NCBI GenBank assembly: GCA_046094425.1
Contig: JBJTHI010000229.1
Coordinates: forward strand, 1 to 11,124
DNA: 11,124 bases
Origin: JANPCX01 sp046094425
GTDB taxonomy: Bacteria; Pseudomonadota; Gammaproteobacteria; Burkholderiales; Burkholderiaceae_C
Reading direction: 5' to 3'
This document shows positions 5,767 through 11,124 of this stretch, piece after piece. A program made the translations under genes and the position numbers. Under the pieces are notes generated by a model. The model did not search any database. It was not told where the DNA came from and was given only the letters and a program-made list of their open reading frames with translations. How positions within the stretch are numbered: the first letter of the stretch is position 1; each line of letters starts with the position of its first letter.

Positions 5767-6483
5767 ATGAGTGCTCAATCCATGCTCGAACAGTTGTTGA
5801 AGTCCGGCTTGTCCATGATGGACAACCAACAAGGTGGCGCAGTGCGCCCGGCTTCGCCCGTGGGCCAAAGTGGCAAGTCTGGCGAGGCGGGCTGGGGCAA
5901 GTTTGGTGCGGGCGCGGCGGCAGGAGGTGTGCTGGGCTTGTTGCTCGGCAGCAAACGGGGTCGCAGCATGGGCGGCACGGCGCTCAAGTACGGCAGCATC
6001 GCGGCTTTGGGTGCGGTGGCATTCAAGGCTTACAGCCACTGGCAAGAGCAGCAGCAGCGGCAACAGGCACAGCAAGCACCGCAAGCCGCGCCTGCCACTC
6101 CAACCAACCCATCTTTGTTGACTGCACCTGCGGATGAAGACATCAGCCGCGCCTTGCTCAAAGCCATGATCGCTGCGGCCAAGTCGGATGGCCACTTGGA
6201 CGAACGCGAGCAAAGCCTGATCCATGCCGAGTTAGACCGCCAACAAGCCAGCGAGCAAGACAGGCGTTGGATGCAAGAAGAGTTGCGCCGCCCCCTAGAC
6301 CCTGCCGAAGTAGCACGTGCCGCCACCACTCCAGAGTTGGCTGCTGAGATGTATTTGGCCAGCCTCTTGATGGCCGACGACACCAGCTTCATGGAGCGCG
6401 CCTACCTGGACGAATTGGCTCGCCAGTTGAAACTGGCCCCTGGACTCAAAGCCGAGTTGGAGTCCCAGGCTCGGGCGGCTTGA
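5767..6483 (+). CDS. DUF533 (YebE-like) protein with TerB-like domain
   Basis: 238 residues. The ATG at 5767 is preceded by AGAAAGAAA about 10 bases away, a modest ribosome site. The N-terminal part is MSAQSMLEQLLKSGLSM, then a Ser/Gly-rich linker. A glycine-rich, hydrophobic segment (FGAGAAAGGVLGLLLGSKRG, residues 47-66, then YGSIAALGAVAFKAY, 75-89) probably associates with the inner membrane. A Gln/Ala/Pro-rich linker (92-115) follows. The C-terminal half, from about 122, is an all-helical TerB-like domain with LLKAMIAAAKSDGHLDEREQ (130-149), whose acidic residues mark the fold's possible metal site. E. coli YebE is a stress-associated relative. Its 3' end overlaps the DUF502 gene on the other strand by 38 bases. 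The exact role is unknown. Confidence 0.9.
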   Translation: MSAQSMLEQLLKSGLSMMDNQQGGAVRPASPVGQSGKSGEAGWGKFGAGAAAGGVLGLLLGSKRGRSMGGTALKYGSIAALGAVAFKAYSHWQEQQQRQQAQQAPQAAPATPTNPSLLTAPADEDISRALLKAMIAAAKSDGHLDEREQSLIHAELDRQQASEQDRRWMQEELRRPLDPAEVARAATTPELAAEMYLASLLMADDTSFMERAYLDELARQLKLAPGLKAELESQARAA

Positions 6484-7153
6484 CAGGCGTGTTCATGGCG
6501 GCCAGCGGGACGACGGCCTTGGGCAGGTGCTGCGCTGAGGTGACCCCCATCGACACATAAATGCTGGTCAACCCGTCCACGCCCAAGGGCGCGGGCGTGA
6601 CCCAGGCTTGCGGTACATAAAGCAGACCGCCGCCCACGGGTACCGGCGCGGTGGGAACCACCACGCCCAAATAGGGCTCACCACCGACCAGCACGGGTTC
6701 GGCGGTGGAGAGCAGCCCCAGCACCGCCACGTTGCCCGGGCCGCCAAACTGCAACCACACCGGTCGCATCGAGGCCAGGCCGTCGGCGTCGCGCTGCGAG
6801 AGCAAGTCCACCAGCTTGCGAACGATGTCATACACATGGCGCACCACGGGAATGCGTTGCATCACACCATCCATGGTGCGATGAACCACGCCACGCAAAC
6901 GGGTTTGAACCAGCAGGCCCAACACAAAGATGCACAGCAGCAAGATGCCCACGCCAATCAGATAGCCCACAATTTCCGACCCTTGGCCCAAACCGGCGCG
7001 TGCCAGCCAGCCCCCCACCAAGCTGCTGGGCCCCACCCAACCGTAGAGCAAACGCACGCCCCAGACAAAAATAAACACCGTGGCCGCCAGCGGCAAAGCG
7101 GTGAGCAATCCAGTGAGGAAGATGCGTGACAAATGGCGGGTGGTGGTGTGCAT
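6446..7153 (-). CDS. DUF502 family membrane protein
   Basis: 235 residues from the ATG at 7151-7153 (MHTTTRHLSRIFLTGLLTAL). A TTG at 7169-7171 would overlap the preceding stop codon and add six residues; the ATG gives the usual DUF502 start close to the first helix. Two membrane helices are clear, about residues 10-37 (IFLTGLLTALPLAATVFIFV onward) and 60-80 (VGYLIGVGILLLCIFVLGLL). RIPVVRHVYDIVRKL follows, a conserved DUF502 element. The C-terminal part is a soluble beta-rich domain with PVPVGGGLLYVPQAWVTPA. Family function is unknown. It lies 14 bases after the TPR-methyltransferase gene, so the two are likely in one transcript. The last 38 bases run into the end of the DUF533 gene on the opposite strand. 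Confidence 0.88.
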   Translation of the reverse strand: MHTTTRHLSRIFLTGLLTALPLAATVFIFVWGVRLLYGWVGPSSLVGGWLARAGLGQGSEIVGYLIGVGILLLCIFVLGLLVQTRLRGVVHRTMDGVMQRIPVVRHVYDIVRKLVDLLSQRDADGLASMRPVWLQFGGPGNVAVLGLLSTAEPVLVGGEPYLGVVVPTAPVPVGGGLLYVPQAWVTPAPLGVDGLTSIYVSMGVTSAQHLPKAVVPLAAMNTPVKPPEPGTPTRL

Positions 7154-7167
7154 GGCGTGGTCAGCGT

Positions 7168-8415
7168 TCAAGGGCGGCGCAAGTAAACCAAGAAGCCCAT
7201 GATGGGCTTGCGCTGGTCTTCGCGTATGGGCTCGCGGCGCAGCAGCAGCACCTCAAACCCGTGCTCACTGGCCAAAGCACGCAAGTAGCGTTCGCTGTGG
7301 GCATAACGCAAGCTGGTGAGAAGCTCAAAGTTTTGTGTTTCGTCACTTGCTGCTTCGGCAGAAAAACAAAACACGCCACCCGCTTTCATAGCGGCACGGG
7401 TGGCTGCGAACGTGGGCGCCAGGTTGCCAATGTAGACAAACACATCGGTGGCCATGACCAGGTCATGGCGATGGGGAGTGGCTTGCACGCTGTTTTCCAG
7501 GTAGGCCACGATGTCGCCCTGGGCCAGCTCATCGTAAATGCCCAGCAAAGCCGCTTTGTCCAGCATTTGCTGAGACAAATCCACGCCCACCAAGTGCTGG
7601 GTGTGGGGGTGGATCAAACCACCACACAAACCCGTGCCGCAGCCCAAATCCAAGGTGGATTTGAAAGGCCCTTTGGCGACGCTGTGCAAATGCTGGTTGA
7701 GCAGCACATGGGTTTTGTAGCCCAGCACATTCACCAGGTGGCTGTCGAACTCTTCGGCATAGCCGTCGAAAAGCGCTTGCACATAGTGTTGCGGTGCCCT
7801 ACTGGGTGGATTACTGGGTGCCGATTTCGCTGGGTCGTCGTCAGTGACCGAGGCCAAGTAATAGCGAATCAATTCGGTATCGGCCCCGTTGGTGATGGCT
7901 TGGCGAAATGCATGCGCTGCTTCTTGGCGGCGACCGCCTTCACGCAACAAACTCCCCAGATTGATCCATGCGGTGGTGAGTGTTGAATCCAGCGCCACCG
8001 CACGTTGGTAGGACTGCAAGGCCTCTGCATGCCGATCCAAACCCTGCAAGGTTTGCGCTTGCCGCGACCAAAATTCGCCGACCTGGTTGTTCAAGGCCAG
8101 CAGTTGGTTGAACGTGGGCAAGGCTTCTTGCATTCGACCGAGCACGCCCAAGGCCGTGGCGCGGTGCAAGAGTGCGTCTTGGTTGTTGGCTTCTTGCGCC
8201 AAGATATCGCCCGTCACCACCAGTGCGTCTTGCGGCTTGTCCAACGCCAGCAAGGTCGCGGCCAAATTCACCAGGGTGGAAATGCGCCCGGGCACATACT
8301 CAAGCGAAGCCCGAAACCGCTGCTCGGCCAGCGCAAACTCCCTGGCCTCGAAATGCGCGAGGCCGGCCAGAAAGTGGTTTTTGGCTTGTTCAAAGGCGAG
8401 GTCGGCGGGTGGCAT
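7168..8415 (-). CDS. TPR-repeat methyltransferase (COG4976-like fusion)
   Basis: 415 residues from the ATG at 8413-8415 (MPPADLAFEQAKNHFLAGLA). The frame stays open upstream, but without homologous-looking sequence or a ribosome site; the start chosen also lacks a clear ribosome site. Residues 1-185 are about five TPR units (AREFALAEQRFRASLEYVPG; KPQDALVVTGDILAQEANNQ; RMQEALPTFNQLLALNN; RHAEALQSYQRAVALDS; RRQEAAHAFRQAITNG). A hinge at about 209-236 carries the typical YVQALFDGYAEEFDSHLV. A class I methyltransferase domain follows, with motif I TLDLGCGTG at 254-262 and the acidic motif VGVDLS at 276-281. This order matches the 'predicted methyltransferase with TPR repeat' group. TPRs presumably hold a protein partner; the substrate is unknown. 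It is divergent from the esterase gene and followed by DUF502. Confidence 0.9.
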   Translation of the reverse strand: MPPADLAFEQAKNHFLAGLAHFEAREFALAEQRFRASLEYVPGRISTLVNLAATLLALDKPQDALVVTGDILAQEANNQDALLHRATALGVLGRMQEALPTFNQLLALNNQVGEFWSRQAQTLQGLDRHAEALQSYQRAVALDSTLTTAWINLGSLLREGGRRQEAAHAFRQAITNGADTELIRYYLASVTDDDPAKSAPSNPPSRAPQHYVQALFDGYAEEFDSHLVNVLGYKTHVLLNQHLHSVAKGPFKSTLDLGCGTGLCGGLIHPHTQHLVGVDLSQQMLDKAALLGIYDELAQGDIVAYLENSVQATPHRHDLVMATDVFVYIGNLAPTFAATRAAMKAGGVFCFSAEAASDETQNFELLTSLRYAHSERYLRALASEHGFEVLLLRREPIREDQRKPIMGFLVYLRRP

Positions 8416-8633
8416 GGCGGATGTCGTTGATGGCTGAAACGGGAGCGCGCAAATTATCGCCGTGCCTTGCGGCGGACCAAGCTGGTGCGACGCGTCACAA
8501 AATGGGCTTCTCTGCGCGCAGCGTTCCGCATCACGGTATGTCGCCCGGTTGTTCAGTGTCACGCACACAAAAACAAAGCCTTGTTCTGGCCGCTTAGGTG
8601 CCACCGCCACAAATTTCGGCGCAGAATGCAAAA
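8416..8633. other. Divergent intergenic region between the TPR-methyltransferase and esterase genes
   Basis: These 218 bases separate two divergent starts and should hold both promoters. I could not find a convincing -35/-10 pair on either strand. Small symmetric elements seen are GACGCGTC (8490-8497) and AACAAAGCCTTGTT (8571-8584, imperfect). A GTG at 8598 in frame with the esterase is a possible alternative start. No small gene is evident. Confidence 0.4.
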
Positions 8634-9743
8634 ATGACGCAGCGCAGCATTTCTTCGATTTGGCGCAAAGCCTTCACACGCAACCTGAACACCTTGGCCC
8701 GCAACATGGGTCGGGCAGGGGCCAGTGCGGCGGCGCTTCAGGCTGCGCGATTGGTCAAGAAAACCCAAGCGGTCGCTAAGCCCCGTGTGCCCAAGGGGGC
8801 CGGAGACTGGCTCGCCGGTGTGGTGATGAGTGCGGCAGGCAGTCGCCACTACCGGCTCTATCGTCCGGCCGACGTTGGTGTTGACGAACGTTTGCCCTTG
8901 CTCGTGATGCTGCATGGTTGCGGCCAAGATGCCGCCGGTTTTGCAGCGGGCACGCGCATGAACCGCCTGGCCGAACGCGAACGTTTCATGGTGCTGTATC
9001 CCGAACAAGACCGCTTGGCCAATGCCCACGGCTGCTGGAATTGGTTTGATACCCGCTCGGGCCGCGCACAAAACGAAGCGGCACTCTTGATGAAGGCCAT
9101 TGCCCAGGTCACCAAACAACAGCGCATTGATCCCGAACTCATCGCGGTGGCGGGCCTGTCTGCTGGCGCGGGCATGGCGGCGCTGCTGGCTACACAACAC
9201 CCTGACAAATTCAAAGCGGTGGTGATGCATTCCGGCGTGCCGCCGGGCACGGCCCATTCCACTTTGTCGGCCTTGAGTGCCATGCGCGGCCGTCGCAGCG
9301 CGCAAACACTCACGCCGTTGCCCAAGGGGCGTCCGTCTTCGCCTGAATGGCCGCCCCTACTGGTGATACACGGCGTGATGGATGCGGTGGTGGCGGTGAA
9401 CAATGCCCATGCGGCGGTGCAGTTGTGGGCCGAAGCTGCCGGTGCCAAAGCCAGCCTTCCCCGCACACTGCAACGCGGAAAACGGCATCCCATGACGGTG
9501 ACCGATTTCAAGCGCGCAGGTCGCCTGGCCGCCAGCTTGGTCGAGGTGGCGCGCTTGGGCCACGCTTGGAGCGGCGGCGCGGCGCGTCAACCCTTCAGCG
9601 ACCCGAGTGGCCCGGACGCATCACGCCTGTTGTGGTCTTTTGTGGCCAAGCAGTTCAAGCGCTGCTCACCTGCACCAACGGCAGTGGTGCAGCCATTGGA
9701 ATTGCTGGTGCCTTTGCCCATGGGTGAACTCACCCAGGTTTGA
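8634..9743 (+). CDS. PHB depolymerase-family esterase (alpha/beta hydrolase)
   Basis: 369 residues from ATG 8634 (MTQRSISSIWRKAFTRN). A GTG 36 bases upstream is in frame but adds an unlikely leader. The fold is alpha/beta hydrolase of the 'esterase, PHB depolymerase family' (polyhydroxybutyrate depolymerase, feruloyl or acetylxylan esterase relatives). The oxyanion-hole motif is PLLVMLHGCGQDAAGFA (residues 88-104). The nucleophile is S176 in AVAGLSAGAGM, the acid D250 in VIHGVMDAVV and the base H310 in RLGHAWSGG. WNWFDT at 135-140 is also typical of the family. No signal peptide is present, so the enzyme is probably cytoplasmic, which suits intracellular oligomer or ester hydrolysis rather than degradation of extracellular polymer. 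The substrate cannot be fixed. It is transcribed away from the TPR-methyltransferase and converges on the CDF gene. Confidence 0.92.
   Translation: MTQRSISSIWRKAFTRNLNTLARNMGRAGASAAALQAARLVKKTQAVAKPRVPKGAGDWLAGVVMSAAGSRHYRLYRPADVGVDERLPLLVMLHGCGQDAAGFAAGTRMNRLAERERFMVLYPEQDRLANAHGCWNWFDTRSGRAQNEAALLMKAIAQVTKQQRIDPELIAVAGLSAGAGMAALLATQHPDKFKAVVMHSGVPPGTAHSTLSALSAMRGRRSAQTLTPLPKGRPSSPEWPPLLVIHGVMDAVVAVNNAHAAVQLWAEAAGAKASLPRTLQRGKRHPMTVTDFKRAGRLAASLVEVARLGHAWSGGAARQPFSDPSGPDASRLLWSFVAKQFKRCSPAPTAVVQPLELLVPLPMGELTQV
9721..9736. repeat. Short hairpin inside the 3' end of the esterase gene
   Basis: TGGGTG-AACT-CACCCA is a perfect 6-base inverted repeat with a 4-base loop. It ends seven bases before the esterase stop and stands just ahead of a second hairpin at 9750-9770. 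Together they could form the 3' structure of the esterase transcript. Confidence 0.35.
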
Positions 9744-9749
9744 TGTTGG

Positions 9750-9770
9750 TGTCGCTCCATGCGAGCGACA
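9750..9770. terminator. Probable bidirectional terminator hairpin
   Basis: TGTCGCTC-CATGC-GAGCGACA is a perfect 8-base inverted repeat with a 5-base loop. It lies in the 43-base gap between two convergent stop codons (esterase TGA 9741-9743 and CDF stop at 9787), exactly where a shared terminator is expected. No T-run follows on either side, so efficient intrinsic termination is not assured. Confidence 0.55.
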
Positions 9771-9786
9771 AGGCGCGGGCACAAGC

Positions 9787-10443
9787 TCAGTGCACATGCC
9801 CATGCGGGTTTGTTTTGGCGTGGTCTTCATTCAACTCGCCCCGCGCTTGCTGCAACACCACCCAGCCTCCGTGTAATGCCAGCGCGGCCATCAAGCTGGC
9901 CACGAGCAAATCTGGCCACGCCGAGCCCGTGCCCAACACACCCAAGGCGGCCATGAAGACTGCCAGGTTGCCAATGGCGTCGTTGCGTGAGCATAGCCAC
10001 ACGCTGCGCATATTCGCATCGCCCTCACGGAAGGCGTACAGCATCCAGACCACCGCCACATTCACCACCAGGGCCAAGAGGGCCACGGCGCCCATGGTTG
10101 TGGCCTGTGGCACCTCGCCATGCCAAACCGACCACAACGCCGCCCCCAGCACATAAAGGCCAAACCCCATCATGCACAAGGCCTTGAGCACGGCTGCGCG
10201 CGCACGCCAGGCCAGCGCCGAGGCCAGCACGGCCAGCGACACGCCGTAGTTCAAGGCATCCCCTGCAAAGTCCACCGCGTCGGCCAGCAGCGAGAGTGAA
10301 CCGGCCTGCCAACCCGCCGACATTTCAACCACAAACATGACGGCGTTGGCGAATAGCGCGATCCAAAGAATTTTGCGGTAGCGCGGCAGGTTGACGAGCG
10401 TTTCGGCATTGGGCGTGTCGTGGTCACAGCAATGAATGGACAT
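9787..10443 (-). CDS. Small CDF-type cation transporter (Zn/Cd/Co efflux candidate)
   Basis: 218 residues from ATG 10441-10443 (MSIHCCDHDTPN), with AAGGAAAGG seven bases upstream as ribosome site. About six membrane helices are visible: roughly 24-46, 50-74, 84-107, 115-137, 154-172 and 176-198. The second helix has LLADAVDFAGDALNY, where D58 and D62 take the place of the usual H/D-x-x-x-D metal ligands of cation diffusion facilitators. The fifth has CSRNDAIGNL with D155. Cys/His at the N-terminus (HCCDHD) and the terminal HGHVH could bind metal. The protein stops after the membrane part and lacks the cytoplasmic metal-binding domain of full-length CzcD (about 300 residues). It probably exports a divalent metal to the periplasm. 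A 19-base-spacer MerR-type promoter lies directly upstream, consistent with metal-induced expression. Confidence 0.85.
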   Translation of the reverse strand: MSIHCCDHDTPNAETLVNLPRYRKILWIALFANAVMFVVEMSAGWQAGSLSLLADAVDFAGDALNYGVSLAVLASALAWRARAAVLKALCMMGFGLYVLGAALWSVWHGEVPQATTMGAVALLALVVNVAVVWMLYAFREGDANMRSVWLCSRNDAIGNLAVFMAALGVLGTGSAWPDLLVASLMAALALHGGWVVLQQARGELNEDHAKTNPHGHVH

Positions 10444-10465
10444 GGTTTTTCCTTTCCTTGCCTGC

Positions 10466-10496
10466 ATTAGAAACCCTGGGGTTGCTACAGTGTCAA
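10466..10496 (-). promoter_or_regulatory. MerR-type metal-responsive promoter of the CDF gene
   Basis: On the minus strand, TTGACA (-35, 10491-10496) and TCTAAT (-10, 10466-10471) are separated by 19 bases, CTGTAGCAACCCCAGGGTT. This overlong spacer, filled by a dyad of the form ACxCTG...CAGGGT, is the hallmark of promoters activated by MerR-family proteins such as CadR, PbrR and ZntR, which untwist the DNA when metal is bound. The -10 lies 22 bases before the CDF ATG, so the leader is short and holds the ribosome site. The dyad is partly degraded (about 7 of 9 arm positions match). No merR-family gene lies in the window; the regulator must be elsewhere. Confidence 0.75.
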
Positions 10497-10537
10497 CTGC
10501 TTTTGCACTGGCACCATTCGCCGAGAGGTCAAGCACC

Positions 10538-10843
10538 ATGTCCCAAGCATCTAAACGCCCTGTCATTGCTGTGCCAACTGCGACAGAAGATCGGGCCATC
10601 ACGGCCGCAGCGAAAGCAGACCCCGACGCGCAACCGCTCACGGGCAAGCAGTTGAAGGCCATGGTTCCATTGCCGACGCTGCGTGGCCGCCCCAAGTTAG
10701 ATCGCCCGAAGCTGTTGGTGTCAGTTCGCTACAGCCAAGAGGTTCTTGCCTACTTCAAGTCCACCGGCGAAGGTTGGCAGTCACGAATGGACGGTGTGCT
10801 GCGCGAGTATGTGATGCGCCAGGCTCGTAGAGCGCAGAGATGA
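10538..10843 (+). CDS. BrnA-like antitoxin (ribbon-helix-helix), without adjacent toxin
   Basis: 101 residues from ATG 10538 (MSQASKRPVIAVPTATED), with GAGAGG nine bases upstream. The longer frame from 10436 would overlap the CDF gene and its promoter. Residues 1-50 are a polar, probably flexible region. GRPKLDRPKLLVSVRYSQEV at 50-69 gives the DNA-binding beta strand. LAYFKSTGEGWQSRMDGVLR (70-89) and EYVMRQARR form the two helices of a short RHH fold. The V-R-Y-S/D-x-x-V-L-x-x-F-K-x-x-G-x-G-W-Q-x-R-M pattern is the BrnA antitoxin signature. BrnA normally follows and neutralises the RNase toxin BrnT and represses their shared promoter. Here the 94 bases upstream, up to the CDF start, hold no brnT. 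It may act alone, or with a toxin beyond the window. Confidence 0.82.
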   Translation: MSQASKRPVIAVPTATEDRAITAAAKADPDAQPLTGKQLKAMVPLPTLRGRPKLDRPKLLVSVRYSQEVLAYFKSTGEGWQSRMDGVLREYVMRQARRAQR

Positions 10844-10882
10844 CGCCGAACTTTTCGATGCAGTTTTATCCATAGGTGCTAC

Positions 10883-11086
10883 ATGCGCAAACAGTACGAT
10901 TTCTCCGCTGCAAGAAAAAATCCCTATGCCGCTCAACTCACGAAGCAAATCACCATTCGGCTGGATGAAGATTCCATGACCTACTCCTGAATCCGTGAGC
11001 GCCCCAAGCGCGCAAGCGGCCAAGTGGTTGATGTGATTGAAGAAAGTGTTGGGGTTGATCCTGACAGCGGATCACTCTGTGGGTGA
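10883..11086 (+). pseudogene. Broken CopG/RHH antitoxin-like ORF with internal stop
   Basis: From ATG 10883 (AGGTG five bases upstream) the frame reads MRKQYDFSAARKNPYAAQLT, then KQITIRLDEDSMTYS, and stops at TGA 10988-10990 after only 35 residues. The start closely follows antitoxins of the form 'M-R-x-x-Y-D-F-S-x-A-R-K-N-P-Y-x-x-x-L-K-K-Q-I-T-I-R-L/I-D-E-D', which are about 80-95 residues long and continue into two helices. Reading through the TGA in the same frame gives IRERPKRASGQVVDVIEESV and stops again at 11084-11086. This could be a decayed remainder of the helices, but the resemblance there is weak. With no toxin gene visible, this looks like a dead antitoxin fragment. A functional short peptide cannot be excluded. 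Confidence 0.5.
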
Positions 11087-11124
11087 GTTGAGGCAGGGTA
11101 TTCAAATTGGATTTCTTGAGTCCC

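Noticed and set aside
7126..7986. 286-codon plus-strand frame across the methyltransferase and DUF502 genes
   Set aside because: Antisense to two genes with clear motifs; its His/Gln/Gly-rich composition is characteristic of a shadow frame.
8571..8584. AACAAAGCCTTGTT as an operator for the esterase
   Set aside because: Only partly symmetric and common in sequence of this kind; no regulator or promoter elements could be tied to it.
8559..9305. 248-codon minus-strand frame antisense to the esterase
   Set aside because: The plus strand holds a full catalytic triad; the antisense frame shows no family motif.
10781..11023. 80-codon minus-strand frame at the right end
   Set aside because: Overlaps the brnA end and the antitoxin fragment in antisense and has no recognisable features.
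11059..11075. Small GATCC/GGATC hairpin near the right edge
   Set aside because: A 5-base stem with a 7-base loop is expected by chance and follows no intact gene.

Overview
The window looks like chromosomal DNA of a beta-proteobacterium of the order Burkholderiales, most likely Comamonadaceae (Rhodoferax/Limnohabitans/Polaromonas type). This is inferred from the GC-rich codon use, the gene set (intracellular PHB-depolymerase-family esterase, DUF502, DUF533 and DUF456 membrane proteins, a small CDF transporter with a MerR-type promoter) and a 'cgccctgagc..gtcgaa' intergenic inverted repeat common in that group. No rRNA, tRNA or CRISPR array was seen.

Layout. (1) 1-458: the 3' end of an IS1595-family transposase, then a retropepsin-like aspartic protease gene missing its 5' part, apparently cut by the IS. 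(2) 467-4974: six genes on the minus strand with gaps of only 19-54 bases. In transcription order they are aldo/keto reductase, class I SAM methyltransferase, GrpB-family protein, YitT-family membrane protein, TetR regulator and TPR protein. The methyltransferase-GrpB pair is bounded by a 13-base inverted repeat that covers the stop codons of the reductase and of grpB. (3) 5090-6483: a DUF456 membrane protein (divergent from the reductase), an intergenic repeat, then a DUF533/TerB-like protein. (4) 6446-8415: a minus-strand pair, a TPR-methyltransferase fusion followed by a DUF502 membrane protein. The DUF502 gene overlaps the DUF533 gene tail to tail by 38 bases. (5) 8634-9743: PHB-depolymerase-family esterase, converging through a hairpin on (6) 9787-10443: a small CDF-type cation transporter driven by a classic 19-base-spacer MerR-type promoter. 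(7) 10538-11086: a BrnA-like antitoxin with no toxin beside it, then a broken ribbon-helix-helix antitoxin-like ORF.

Most of the centre is ordinary core or shell genome. The two ends are accessory: IS and disrupted protease on the left, antitoxin orphans on the right. The observations most worth checking are the MerR-type promoter without a neighbouring merR gene, the inverted repeats around the methyltransferase/GrpB pair, and the toxin-less antitoxin cluster. I found no convincing wholly new system. Starts were re-chosen where the longest reading frame ran into the upstream gene (TTG for grpB; ATG for the YitT, TPR, reductase, DUF502, esterase, CDF and brnA genes).
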